63,002 bases of DNA from an uncultured Collinsella sp. Lineage in GTDB: Bacteria; Actinomycetota; Coriobacteriia; Coriobacteriales; Coriobacteriaceae. Each line of letters begins with the position of its first letter. Within the stretch, counting starts at the first letter, position 1. Below the pieces are notes generated by a model, which made no database searches, was not told the DNA's origin, and worked only from the letters and a program-made list of their open reading frames with translations. Below, piece by piece: positions 16,333 to 24,869 of the stretch. The DNA lies in the NCBI GenBank assembly GCA_958352845.1, contig CATWQC010000012.1, positions 1 to 63,002 of the forward strand. The letters are read 5' to 3'. A program made the translations under genes and the position numbers.

Positions 16333-16463
16333 CAAAACGTTCCCCCTAAATCGCAGCACGATGCCAATTGTAATGACCGCATCGCATGTACCGATGTCGC
16401 CGCGCAAACATATCGGGCAACGGTAGTAACAAGAGGTATGAGGGGGCACAATTAATCGTTGCA

Positions 16464-16502
16464 CAACAAAACGGGGCCCGATACATTCGCACCGGACCCC
16501 GT
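16464..16502 (-). terminator. terminator of the surface-protein gene
   Basis: On the minus strand ACGGGGTCCG and CGGGCCCCGT form a ten-base stem with one G-T pair, then TTTTGTTG. It follows the stop at 16535 by about 33 bases. Confidence 0.75.
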
Positions 16503-16534
16503 CCCGACTATTTAGTTATCTGGCAACTGAGAGC

Positions 16535-18349
16535 CTACTCCCCCGAGTCGTCCTCCCCAGAAGCCTTCTTCTGCTGATCGAGCTTATGCTTACCACTTAC
16601 GATAGACGTAGCGCCCAGTGTGGCCAAGCTCGCGCTGGCAAGGCTCGCCATAACGATAAGGTCGCCCGTCTTGGGCATATTACCGCCCGAAGTCTTAGTC
16701 GTTGTAGTGGTGGTTGTAGTGGTCATCGTCTTGGAGTCATTTTGCTCCTGGTTCTGTTTGTCGGTGTTGCCCTTACTGCTGTCCTCGCCCTGCTGCTTTC
16801 CGTCCTCGGTCTTGTCCTTGTTTTTGTCCTTCCCCTCAGATTCAGACTTCTTACCCTCGTCCTTCTTCTGAGTGGACTTGTCGTCCTTCTCCTCAGAGCT
16901 AGAACCCTTATCAGATTCGGTCTTCTCGGAAGCCTCATCCTTGGAGTCGCCCTTTGCGGCCTCGGTCTTTTCCGTGGAAACCTGATCAGAGTTGTCCTTG
17001 TTCTGAGTCGAGCCATTATTGACGCCAGCCATCAGCGAAGAGCCCAGCGTAGAACCAAGCTGCACGGAGAAAGAGGGCTTCTTATCCGGCGAAGCAACGG
17101 GAGCGTCCGGCGCCTTATTCGAGTCGTCCTTGGAAGCATCGGAATCAGGGGTTGCGTCAGAGCCAGAGCCGTTGTTAGAGCCAGTGTCAATGGACGAATC
17201 ACTCGAGCCGGTAGATGAGTTAGAGGTGTCAGCGTCGGTCGAACCAGAAGCGTCGCTGCCCGTATTGCCGGCAGAGCTTGAAGACGAATCGCCCGCAGCA
17301 GAGCCGTTCGAATCGGAGCCGTTCGAGGTAGAGCCGTCGTTGGTAGTGCCACCAGCAGAGCCATTACCGTCAGCATCGGTCGAGGGCGCATCCATCCTAT
17401 CATCGTTGGCATCGTCACTCGAGTCGTCATTCGAATCAGGTGTCGGCGAGGGCGCCGGTGTGGGCTCGGGCTGCACGGGCGTCGCAGCGGCAGCCTCATC
17501 CTCGGCGATAAAAACCAAGCAGTCCTTCAGCTCATTCTTATAACGATTCTTCCAGCCCTCATGATACTGGGGCTGACTCGAAAACTTAGTGGCGACATTG
17601 TTGACCACACTATTGGAGAGCGCCGTCACAAACTCGCGGTCGGACATATCGTTGGAAAGATTCGCCCAGCGGAAAAAGTCCCTGCAGCCACCAGTGCCGC
17701 ACATGTTGGTAATGCTCCACACCATGCCCTTGACGCAATCGGCGCGGCCCGAAATATCAATACCCAGGCCGCTCTTGAGCCACGCCTCGGTCACCGCATA
17801 GTACGAGTTGTACGCATACGCATCCTGCAGAGCCGAAAACTCAGCAGGATCGGTGTTATAAGCACCCTGGAAGGCCTCCTGTGCAATACGGCCCAGCTCG
17901 GTAAGCTGGCCGTTCTCGTACATGGCATTGCTCGCGTTGGAAATCTCGCTGCCGCGATCAATCGCATCCTTGAGCATGCCGTACTTGGCAGAATCGTAGT
18001 TGTAGACCTGCTTCATAAACGGAATGAGCGACCAACGACGGTCGAACTGGTAATAGCCCAGCGCGTTGTAGCCGTCACCATACGAAAAGCCCTGGTTATA
18101 GTTGCCATGGCTCTCGTACTTGGTAAAGTACTTCATCTCGGGAGTCACGTTGACAAACGAAACGCCCTGGACCGACCTCAGCACGCCCGAGAAGGACTGC
18201 TGGGTGTAGAGACCTTTGTCGATATCGGTGGCATCCGAGGCAACGCCCGGCGTGGGCTCCTCGGCGGCGGCGGGTGCCGGCGCGGAAACGGCGCCAAACG
18301 AAAGCGCCAGCGTCAGGCCCGCGACAATCGCGGAATGCTTGGGCTGCAT
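16535..18349 (-). CDS. secreted, putatively sortase-anchored lysozyme-like surface protein
   Basis: A 604-residue exported protein. Residues 1-30 form a signal peptide ending in APAPAAAEE. Residues about 55-260 form a globular domain with KYFTKYESHGNYNQGFSYGD followed by GYNALGYYQFDRRW, a pattern seen in lysozyme/glucosaminidase-like and phage-tail hydrolases; a Glu (YESHG) is a plausible catalytic acid. Residues about 285-545 are a low-complexity Ser/Asp/Asn/Gly then Lys/Glu/Asp-rich stalk, followed by a poly-Thr stretch. The end shows a sorting signal: NMPKTGD (an LPXTG variant), a hydrophobic segment (LIVMASLASASLATLGA) and a positively charged tail, though the tail is unusually long and ends acidic. 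The ATG follows AGGGAGG. No sortase is in the window. Confidence 0.8.
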   Translation of the reverse strand: MQPKHSAIVAGLTLALSFGAVSAPAPAAAEEPTPGVASDATDIDKGLYTQQSFSGVLRSVQGVSFVNVTPEMKYFTKYESHGNYNQGFSYGDGYNALGYYQFDRRWSLIPFMKQVYNYDSAKYGMLKDAIDRGSEISNASNAMYENGQLTELGRIAQEAFQGAYNTDPAEFSALQDAYAYNSYYAVTEAWLKSGLGIDISGRADCVKGMVWSITNMCGTGGCRDFFRWANLSNDMSDREFVTALSNSVVNNVATKFSSQPQYHEGWKNRYKNELKDCLVFIAEDEAAAATPVQPEPTPAPSPTPDSNDDSSDDANDDRMDAPSTDADGNGSAGGTTNDGSTSNGSDSNGSAAGDSSSSSAGNTGSDASGSTDADTSNSSTGSSDSSIDTGSNNGSGSDATPDSDASKDDSNKAPDAPVASPDKKPSFSVQLGSTLGSSLMAGVNNGSTQNKDNSDQVSTEKTEAAKGDSKDEASEKTESDKGSSSEEKDDKSTQKKDEGKKSESEGKDKNKDKTEDGKQQGEDSSKGNTDKQNQEQNDSKTMTTTTTTTTTKTSGGNMPKTGDLIVMASLASASLATLGATSIVSGKHKLDQQKKASGEDDSGE

Positions 18350-18477
18350 AAAATCCTCCCTGCATTGGTGTAGTTAAAGTTCAGTTTGCAAAGATAAAAA
18401 TAAGTATTGCAGCTCGCCCGTTGTTACACAACAACCCCTCGGTAAACGGCAACAACCCTCCGCGAAATCTTAAGGAA

Positions 18478-18897
18478 TTAGACAAACTGGTCGTCGGGCG
18501 CCAACAGAAGCTCGCCGTAACGTTTCGTCAGCCCGTCTCTCAACTGACAGAAAGCGGGAATATAGACGTTCAAGATGCGCTGAATCAAATCTTGAGCGAG
18601 CTTGTTGTCGTAGATATGGACGTTCGTATTGCGGTCTCTGAGCATATCCAGCCAGGCTGCCTCATCAATAAAGTCGTAGAATCGGTAGGACTCCTTCAAG
18701 ATGGCACGAGGAGACCCCGACGCGGCAAGCGTGGCGCCCTCATACTCGAGCAGACGCTTAAGGAGCGTAATTGAGAGACCGAAAACCTGCTCATAGATAT
18801 ATGCACATCCGGAGACAACATAGTCGTTATCGAAATCTTGGAATCGAGCTGTCTCTAGAAGTGCCAACCGCGAATCAAAGGCTTCGTACGACTTCAC
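18478..18897 (-). CDS. HI0074/HepT-like HEPN protein without its nucleotidyltransferase partner
   Basis: A 139-residue all-alpha protein of the nucleotidyltransferase substrate-binding (HI0074) family. Recognisable features are SRLALLETARF, VFGLSITLLKRLLEYEG, SPRAILKESYRF and MLRDRNTNVHIYD, which holds the HEPN RNxxxHxY motif. Members normally form the toxin half of an MNT-HEPN pair or bind the MNT enzyme. Neither side has an MNT (GSxxRG) gene: downstream lies the surface protein and upstream, twelve bases away, an Rrf2 regulator. The start is GTG at 18897 with AGGGGCTGG upstream. Placement in an operon with an Fe-S sensing regulator is unusual. Confidence 0.8.
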   Translation of the reverse strand: MKSYEAFDSRLALLETARFQDFDNDYVVSGCAYIYEQVFGLSITLLKRLLEYEGATLAASGSPRAILKESYRFYDFIDEAAWLDMLRDRNTNVHIYDNKLAQDLIQRILNVYIPAFCQLRDGLTKRYGELLLAPDDQFV

Positions 18898-18909
18898 GAA
18901 AGCCAGCCC

Positions 18910-19341
18910 CTACAGCTTAATGTCAAAGTTGATCTCGGGAACGGCGGCCAAGTCGGCCAGCGTCACGCCGTCGACGTACTTTTCGATCACGTCGTCCAGG
19001 CCACGCCAGAACTTGACGGTGGAACACAGGTCACTGCGGGTGCAGCTGTTGTCGATGCCGTCACACGCCACCGGAGCCGTGCTGCCCTCGACGGCGCGCA
19101 GGATGTCGCCAGCACGCACCTCGGCCGGGTCCTTGGCCATCATGTAGCCGCCGCCCTTGCCGCGCACGCTCTTAAGCAGGCCCGCCTTCATAAGCGGACG
19201 AACCAGCTGCTCCAGATACTTTTGCGAGATATGCTCACGGTCGGCAACCTCGCGCAGGGCAATCTTGCCCTCGGCGTCGCCCAGCGCCGCGATATAGATC
19301 ATCAGTCGGAGGGCATAGCGGCCCTTAGAAGAAATGAGCAT
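18910..19341 (-). CDS. Rrf2-family Fe-S regulator (IscR/RsrR-like), likely suf repressor
   Basis: A 143-residue winged-helix protein: MLISSKGRYALRLMIYIA, ISQKYLEQLVRPLMKAGLLK (recognition helix) and SVRGKGGGYMMAK (wing). The segment ACDGIDNSCTRSDLC has the C-x6-C-x5-C spacing of cluster-binding Rrf2 proteins such as IscR. The start at 19341 follows AGGGTAGG; the frame stays open upstream into the regulatory region. It diverges from sufC with inverted repeats between them, so it most likely senses cluster supply and controls suf and itself. Confidence 0.92.
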   Translation of the reverse strand: MLISSKGRYALRLMIYIAALGDAEGKIALREVADREHISQKYLEQLVRPLMKAGLLKSVRGKGGGYMMAKDPAEVRAGDILRAVEGSTAPVACDGIDNSCTRSDLCSTVKFWRGLDDVIEKYVDGVTLADLAAVPEINFDIKL

Positions 19342-19362
19342 ACCTACCCTCCCATCGTTACT

Positions 19363-19388
19363 GGGACAAAACCAGGCTTGTTTGTCCC
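19363..19388. promoter_or_regulatory. candidate Rrf2 operator 1
   Basis: GGGACAAA and TTTGTCCC form a perfect eight-base inverted repeat around a ten-base centre, 22 bases upstream of the Rrf2 start codon. Read on the minus strand it closely matches the repeat at 19404-19431 (shared CAAACAA and CCTG blocks), so the pair looks like two binding sites for one regulator. Confidence 0.5.
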
Positions 19389-19403
19389 AAATCCTATGCA
19401 CGC

Positions 19404-19431
19404 GGGGCAAACAAACCTGATTTTATGTCCC
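19404..19431. promoter_or_regulatory. candidate Rrf2 operator 2
   Basis: GGGGCAAACAAACCTG followed by ATTTTATGTCCC repeats the sequence of operator 1 in opposite orientation, with two extra bases in the right half. The two sites are about 16 bases apart, in the centre of the divergent region. Confidence 0.5.
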
Positions 19432-19452
19432 TCATCTAAAAAGTCGAGTGGA

Positions 19453-19496
19453 TTAGTCGGGTTTTCCCTTGACTAACGCCGAACCCATAGTAACTT
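19453..19496 (+). promoter_or_regulatory. suf promoter with inverted repeat over the -35
   Basis: TTGACT (19469-19474) and TAACTT (19491-19496) with 16-base spacing form a plausible sigma-70-type promoter for sufC. TTAGTC (19453-19458) and GACTAA (19471-19476) form an inverted repeat that overlaps the -35, a good position for repression. Confidence 0.5.
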
Positions 19497-19560
19497 TATT
19501 CCGAGAAGATTCCTAGGGTTTAGTACACCTATGAGTACACCATATACAGAGAGGGACAGC

Positions 19561-20361
19561 ATGAGCGCAAATCCGCTGCTTTCCATCGAAGGTCTTACCG
19601 CCTCCGTGGACGAGAAGACCATCCTCCACAACGTCAACCTCAACGTCGCCGCCGGCGAGACCCATGTGCTGATGGGACCCAACGGCGCCGGCAAGTCCAC
19701 CCTCGGCCACCTGGTCATGGGCGACCCCGTCTACACGGTCAACGACGGCCGTATCGTCTTTGACGGCCAGGACATCACCGAGCTCACCACCGACAAGCGT
19801 TCGCGCGCCGGCCTGTTCCTGAGCTTCCAGGCCCCGGTCGAGATCCCAGGCGTGCCGCTGTCGAGCTTTTTGCGTGCCAGCATCGCCGGCCGTCCCGGCC
19901 TGGAGATGAAGGGCAAGGAATTCCGCCGTCGCGTCAAGGAGCTCGCGGCCGAGCTCAACATGGATACCGCCTACCTCAACCGCGAGTTGGGCGTAGGCTT
20001 CTCGGGCGGCGAGAAGAAGAAGGTCGAGATGCTCCAGCTTCTGCTGCTGCAGCCCAAACTCGCCATCCTGGACGAGACCGACTCAGGCCTGGACGTCGAC
20101 GCCCTGTCCACCGTCAGCCACGGCATGGACGCGTACCGCAAGAGCTGCGACGGCTCCATGCTCATCATCACGCACAACACGCGCATCTTGGAGCACCTGG
20201 ATGTCGACCGCGTCCACGTTATGGTCAAGGGCCACATCGTGCGCGAGGACGATGCCTCGCTCATCCCCTGGATCGACAAGAATGGTTTTGAGACCTTCGA
20301 GCGCGAGGCCGCCGAGCAGCGCGCCCAGGCCGAGGCCGCCGCTGCCGAGCAGCAGGCGTAA
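19561..20361 (+). CDS. sufC: SufC, Fe-S assembly ATPase
   Basis: A 266-residue ABC ATPase. It shows Walker A GPNGAGKST (residues 39-47), the Suf-specific LSFQAPVEIPGVP Q-loop, signature FSGGEKKK, Walker B/D-loop LAILDETDSGLDVDAL and H-loop IITHNTRIL. SufC powers the SufBCD scaffold on which Fe-S clusters are built. The start at 19561 follows GAGAGGGACAGC; an upstream in-frame ATG at 19531 lacks a ribosome site. It is the first gene of sufC-B-D-S-U, with each gene overlapping or nearly touching the next. The tail is rich in Ala, Glu and Gln. Confidence 0.98.
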   Translation: MSANPLLSIEGLTASVDEKTILHNVNLNVAAGETHVLMGPNGAGKSTLGHLVMGDPVYTVNDGRIVFDGQDITELTTDKRSRAGLFLSFQAPVEIPGVPLSSFLRASIAGRPGLEMKGKEFRRRVKELAAELNMDTAYLNRELGVGFSGGEKKKVEMLQLLLLQPKLAILDETDSGLDVDALSTVSHGMDAYRKSCDGSMLIITHNTRILEHLDVDRVHVMVKGHIVREDDASLIPWIDKNGFETFEREAAEQRAQAEAAAAEQQA

Positions 20362-20373
20362 AGGGGCGACGCA

Positions 20374-21786
20374 ATGACCAAGAACCGCACCGAGGTCGCG
20401 GACATCGACCGCAGCCTCTACGACTTCACCTATGGCGAGGAGGGATTCGAGCGCCTCGACGCCGGCATCACGCCCGACATCGTGCGCGAGATCAGCGCAA
20501 AGAAGGACGAGCCGCAGTGGATGCTCGACCTGCGCCTCAAGTCCCTCGAGATCTTCAACCGCTTCCCCGACCCGACGTGGGGTCCCTCCATCGAGGGCCT
20601 GGACATGGACAACATCGTCACCTACGTCAAGCCCAACACCGACCAAAAGCACGACTGGGAGTCGGTGCCCGACGACATCAAGAACACCTTTGAGCGCCTG
20701 GGTATCCCCGAGGCCGAGCGCAGCTACCTAGCGGGTGTCGGCGCGCAGTACGACTCCGAGCTGGTCTACCACAACATGCAGGACACCGCGTCCAAGATGG
20801 GCATCGTCTACTCCGGCATCGAGGAGGCCCTGCACGACCCGCAGTGGGAGCCGCTCATTCACGAGAAGTTTATGACGCTCATCCCGCCCACCGACCACAA
20901 GTTTGCGGCCCTGCACGGCGCCGTGTGGTCGGGCGGCTCGTTTGTCTACGTGCCCAAGGGCACCAAGCTCGATTTCCCGCTGCAGAGCTACTTCCGCCTC
21001 AACGCCAAGGGCGCCGGCCAGTTTGAGCACACGCTCATCATTGTCGAGGACGATGCCGACCTGCACTTTATCGAGGGCTGCTCCGCACCCAAGTACAACG
21101 TGGCCAACCTCCACGCCGGTGCTGTCGAGCTCTTTGTGGGCAAGCGTGCACACCTGCGCTACTCGACCATCGAGAACTGGTCCAAGAACATGTACAACCT
21201 CAACACCAAGCGTGCGCGCGTGGACGAGGACGGCGACATCGAGTGGATCAGTGGCTCCTTCGGCAGCCATGTGGGTTATCTCTACCCCATGAGCGTGCTC
21301 AACGGCCGCGGCGCCCGCTCGAGCTTTACCGGCATCACCTTTGCCGGCGCCGGCCAGAACCTCGATACCGGCTGTAAGGTCGTACTCAACGCGCCCGAGA
21401 CCTCGGCAACCGTCGAGACCAAGGGCATCTCCAAGAGCGGCGGCATCCAGACCTTCCGTAGCTCTATCGTGGCCACGCCCAAGGCCGAGGGCTCCAAGGC
21501 AACCGTGAGCTGCCAGTCGCTCATGCTCGACGACCAGAGCCGCTCCGACACTATTCCGGCCATGGACATCCGCGCCAAGAACGTCGACATCGGCCACGAG
21601 GCCACCATCGGCCGCATCGGCGACGACAAGGTGTTCTACCTGATGAGCCGCGGCATCTCGGAGGAAGAGGCCCGCACCATGATCGTCAACGGCTTTGCCA
21701 ACCCGGTCTCCAAGGAGCTGCCGCTTGAGTACGCCGTCGAGATGAACAACCTGATCAAGCTGGAGATGGAAGGAGCGATCGGATAA
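20374..21786 (+). CDS. sufB: SufB, Fe-S assembly scaffold
   Basis: A 470-residue SufB. Diagnostic stretches are VAGVGAQYDSE-like LAGVGAQYDSELVYHNMQ, FVYVPKGTKLDFPLQSYFRL, FEHTLIIVEDDADLHFIEGC, VSCQSLMLDDQSRSDTIPAM and VGHEATIGRIGDDKVFYLMS-like HEATIGRIGDDKVFYLMSRG. SufB receives sulfur from SufS/SufU and, with SufC and SufD, assembles the cluster. RBS AAAGGGG precedes the ATG. Twelve bases separate it from sufC, and its stop overlaps the sufD start (TAATG). Confidence 0.98.
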   Translation: MTKNRTEVADIDRSLYDFTYGEEGFERLDAGITPDIVREISAKKDEPQWMLDLRLKSLEIFNRFPDPTWGPSIEGLDMDNIVTYVKPNTDQKHDWESVPDDIKNTFERLGIPEAERSYLAGVGAQYDSELVYHNMQDTASKMGIVYSGIEEALHDPQWEPLIHEKFMTLIPPTDHKFAALHGAVWSGGSFVYVPKGTKLDFPLQSYFRLNAKGAGQFEHTLIIVEDDADLHFIEGCSAPKYNVANLHAGAVELFVGKRAHLRYSTIENWSKNMYNLNTKRARVDEDGDIEWISGSFGSHVGYLYPMSVLNGRGARSSFTGITFAGAGQNLDTGCKVVLNAPETSATVETKGISKSGGIQTFRSSIVATPKAEGSKATVSCQSLMLDDQSRSDTIPAMDIRAKNVDIGHEATIGRIGDDKVFYLMSRGISEEEARTMIVNGFANPVSKELPLEYAVEMNNLIKLEMEGAIG

Positions 21787-23057
21787 TGAAACAGGAAACC
21801 AACACCGCTGCTACCACGCTCGAGCAGGTTAATGCGATGCCGGCAGCAACTTGGGGCTGGCTCAAAATGAACCAGACCAAGCTCGAGCTTTCGGACGAGC
21901 TTTCCGCCGCTCCCGCCGAGGCCGTTGAGGTTGAGGGCTTGGAAGAGCAGTTTGCTGGCACGGCCGACGCCTTCGATACCGCCATGGACGCCATGGCCGA
22001 GCGCTTCCCCGAGCGCCGTGCCTCCGCCCCCGGCGACGCCGCCGACCGCGCCCGCATCACGCCCGAGACCGAGCTCGACGTGCCCGCCACCTCCGTCTAC
22101 CAGGCCGGCGCTATCAAGCTCGAGGAGGAGCTCTCCCCTGCCGAAGCCTTCGAGACCGGCATGGGCGAGGCTGCCTGCACCTATCTGATCGACCACGCCA
22201 CCAAGTGCATCGTCATCGATGTGCCCGCATACCAGCACGCCACGGTTACCGTGCGCGTGAGTGGCGCCGACGCGGCGGCGGCCATCGCCGCTATCGATGT
22301 CGTCGCCCGTCCGCAGGCAACGCTCGACCTCGCTCTAGCCCTGGACTCCCCCGTCAGCGGCCAAGGCGTCGTGGGCTCCGTGCTGCGCGTGTGCGCTCAC
22401 GAGTACGCCACCGTCAACGTGACCTGCACACAGACGCTCGATGACAGCTGGATCGCACTCGATGACACCGGTCTATTCCTAGACGAGGGCGCGCGCGTCA
22501 ACGTGCAGCACACCGTCCTGGGTGCCGGTGCCAGCGCCACCGGCCTCGCCGGCGATCTGCTGGGCGACACCGCCAAGGTGACCATCGATACCGATTACCT
22601 AGGTGCCCGCGAACAGGTGCGCGACTTTAACTACGAGCTGCGCCACCGCGGTCGTAAGACCGAGTGCGAGATCGACGCCAACGGCGTGCTGACTGGCACG
22701 TCCAAGAAGGTCTACCGCGGCACCATCGACCTCGTGCACGGCTGCAAGGGCGCAACCGGCACCGAGCGCGAGACCGTGCTGCTCGCCAACAAGGGCGTCG
22801 ACAACAAAACCGTCCCCGTCATCCTCTGCGACGAGGACGACGTCGCTGGCAACCACGGCGCCACCATCGGCCACGTCCGCGACGAGCAGCTGTTCTACCT
22901 CGCCTGCCGCGGCCTTGACCAAAACGCCGCCGAGGACCTGTTCATCCGCGCCAAGCTGGAGGACGCTGCGCTTTCCGCCACCGATGAGCGCACCCGCGCC
23001 GCCGTCGTCCGCCTGGGCAACAACTTGATCGATAACTTTGAGGAGGAGCTCGCATGA
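21786..23057 (+). CDS. sufD: SufD, Fe-S assembly scaffold subunit
   Basis: A 423-residue SufD/SufB-related protein. The N-terminus (MPAATWGWLKMNQTKLEL) is the SufD type that starts from a nucleotide-free helical region. The C-terminal beta-helix has GVLTGTSKKVYRGTIDLVHG, CKGATGTERETVLLANKG and DVAGNHGATIGHVRDEQLFY, where the conserved His sits in GATIGH. It forms the SufBC2D complex. Its ATG shares one base with the sufB stop, and its end overlaps sufS by four bases, so expression is tightly coupled. Confidence 0.95.
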   Translation: MKQETNTAATTLEQVNAMPAATWGWLKMNQTKLELSDELSAAPAEAVEVEGLEEQFAGTADAFDTAMDAMAERFPERRASAPGDAADRARITPETELDVPATSVYQAGAIKLEEELSPAEAFETGMGEAACTYLIDHATKCIVIDVPAYQHATVTVRVSGADAAAAIAAIDVVARPQATLDLALALDSPVSGQGVVGSVLRVCAHEYATVNVTCTQTLDDSWIALDDTGLFLDEGARVNVQHTVLGAGASATGLAGDLLGDTAKVTIDTDYLGAREQVRDFNYELRHRGRKTECEIDANGVLTGTSKKVYRGTIDLVHGCKGATGTERETVLLANKGVDNKTVPVILCDEDDVAGNHGATIGHVRDEQLFYLACRGLDQNAAEDLFIRAKLEDAALSATDERTRAAVVRLGNNLIDNFEEELA

Positions 23058-24379
23058 TCGACACCGAGCACGTTAAATGCGATACCTGTACTGCCCCCGA
23101 GTCCATGGAACTCGACGCCAGCGACGAGGCCTCGCGCGGCTGGCCTACCGTCGACATCGAGACCAATCCCTACAAGGCGCAGTTCCCGCTGTTCCAGCAG
23201 CACCCCGAGATCGCCTTCCTCGATAGCGCGGCCACCGCGCAGCGCCCCGCCTGCGTGCTCGACGCCGAGCGTGACTTCTACCAGCGCATGAACGCCAACC
23301 CCCTGCGCGGCCTGTACTCGCTGTCCGTCGAGGCCACCGAGGCCATCGCAAAGGTGCGTCAGCAGATCGCCGACGTCATCGGCGCCCCCCAGGCCAACGA
23401 GGTCGTCTTCACCCGCAACACGAGCGAGTCGCTCAACCTGGTCGCCAAGAGCTTTGCGCCCACGGTCCTCGAACCGGGCGACGAGGTCGTCATCACCATC
23501 ATGGAGCACCACTCCAACCTGATTCCGTGGCAGCAGGTCTGCCGTGAGACCGGCGCCAAGCTCGTCTACCTCTACCCCACCAAGACCGGCCAGCTCACCA
23601 CCGAGGAAGTTCTTGCCAAGGTGGGCCCCAAGACCAAGATCTTGGCCGTGGGTCAGGTCTCTAACGTCCTGGGCGTTGAGAACCCGGTCAAGAACCTCGG
23701 CAAGCTCGTGCACAAGTACGGCGGCTATCTGGTCGTCGACGGCGCGCAGTCGCTGCCGCACATGCCGGTCGATGTGGCCGACCTTGGAGCCGATTTCTTT
23801 GCCTTTAGCGCGCACAAGGCCATGGGCCCCATGGGCATCGGCGTGCTGTGGGGCAAGATGGACCTGCTCAACGCCATGCCGCCCATGCTTACCGGCGGCG
23901 AGATGATCGACTCGGTCACCGAGCAGGACGCCGTCTGGGCGCCCGTCCCCGAGAAGTTCGAGGCCGGCACGCAGGACGCCGCCGGCATCTTCGCCACGGG
24001 CGCGGCGCTTGACTACCTGGTTAACACCGTGGGCTACGAAAACATCCAGGCACGCGAGCAGGCACTCGTCCACTACCTGATGGGCGAACTCATGCAGCTC
24101 GACTTTGTCCAGATTATCGGCTCCATCTATTGGGACAATCACCATGGCGTCGTGAGCTTTAACGTCAAGGGTATCCACCCGCACGATGTCGCGAGCATCA
24201 TGGACATGGACGGCGTCTGCATCCGCGCCGGTCACCACTGCGCACAGCCGCTGCTCACCTGGCTGGGCGTCGAGAACCTTGCCTGCTGCCGCGCCAGCGT
24301 GGCCTTCTACAACGACAAGGCCGACATTGACAAGTTCATCGCCGGTCTGCATCACGTTTGGAGCACGTTCAATGGGTAA
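23054..24379 (+). CDS. sufS: SufS, cysteine desulfurase
   Basis: A 441-residue group-II cysteine desulfurase. Visible are FLDSAATAQRP, FTRNTSESLNLVAKSF, EHHSNLIPWQ, VDGAQSLPHMPVDV, the PLP-lysine segment FFAFSAHKAMGPMGIGVLWG and the sulfur-carrying Cys in RAGHHCAQPLL. It takes sulfur from cysteine and passes it to SufU. An N-terminal extension of about 35 residues with a CDTC pair precedes the catalytic fold; that is longer than usual for SufS. Confidence 0.97.
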   Translation: MIDTEHVKCDTCTAPESMELDASDEASRGWPTVDIETNPYKAQFPLFQQHPEIAFLDSAATAQRPACVLDAERDFYQRMNANPLRGLYSLSVEATEAIAKVRQQIADVIGAPQANEVVFTRNTSESLNLVAKSFAPTVLEPGDEVVITIMEHHSNLIPWQQVCRETGAKLVYLYPTKTGQLTTEEVLAKVGPKTKILAVGQVSNVLGVENPVKNLGKLVHKYGGYLVVDGAQSLPHMPVDVADLGADFFAFSAHKAMGPMGIGVLWGKMDLLNAMPPMLTGGEMIDSVTEQDAVWAPVPEKFEAGTQDAAGIFATGAALDYLVNTVGYENIQAREQALVHYLMGELMQLDFVQIIGSIYWDNHHGVVSFNVKGIHPHDVASIMDMDGVCIRAGHHCAQPLLTWLGVENLACCRASVAFYNDKADIDKFIAGLHHVWSTFNG

Positions 24380-24794
24380 TCTGTACACCTCCACCACATT
24401 TATGGAGCACAACTCGCACCCCGACTATAAGTACGAGATGGACGCTCCCACGCACGAGCACGACGGCATCAACCCCAGCTGCGGTGACGAACTCACCTTG
24501 CAGCTGCGCGTCGAGAACGGCGTGATCGAGGAGGCCTCCTTTACCGGTCATGGCTGCGCCATCAGCCAGGCCAGCGCCGACATCATGGCCGACCTCATCA
24601 CCGGCGAGACGGTCGAGGAGGCGCGCCGCCTGGCGGGGCTCTTCCTCGCCATGATCCGCGGCGAACAGCTCTCCGAGGAAGACCTGGAAGACCTGGACGA
24701 GGCTGCCCAGCTCCAGGACATCTCGCACATGCCCGCCCGCGTCAAATGCGCCGAGCTCGCCTGGCGCACCCTCGACGGCATGCTCGAGGGGTAA
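24372..24794 (+). CDS. sufU: SufU, Zn-dependent sulfurtransferase
   Basis: A 140-residue SufU. The three metal/sulfur Cys are in NPSCGDEL, GHGCAISQASADIM and ARVKCAELAW, with the SufU-type insertion between the last two. SufU accepts sulfur from SufS in Gram-positive bacteria. Its ATG lies within the last codons of sufS (eight-base overlap). It is followed by a clear terminator, so it ends the operon. Confidence 0.96.
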   Translation: MGNLYTSTTFMEHNSHPDYKYEMDAPTHEHDGINPSCGDELTLQLRVENGVIEEASFTGHGCAISQASADIMADLITGETVEEARRLAGLFLAMIRGEQLSEEDLEDLDEAAQLQDISHMPARVKCAELAWRTLDGMLEG

Positions 24795-24838
24795 ACTAAC
24801 CAGTAGCGTATGCCCCGAATCCAAGGTTTTTGATTGCC

Positions 24839-24869
24839 GAGCCGCCCGATACGGGCGGCTCTGTTTTTC
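24839..24869 (+). terminator. suf operon terminator
   Basis: A perfect ten-base stem (GAGCCGCCCG / CGGGCGGCTC) with a three-base loop is followed by TGTTTTT. It lies 45 bases after the sufU stop. Confidence 0.95.
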
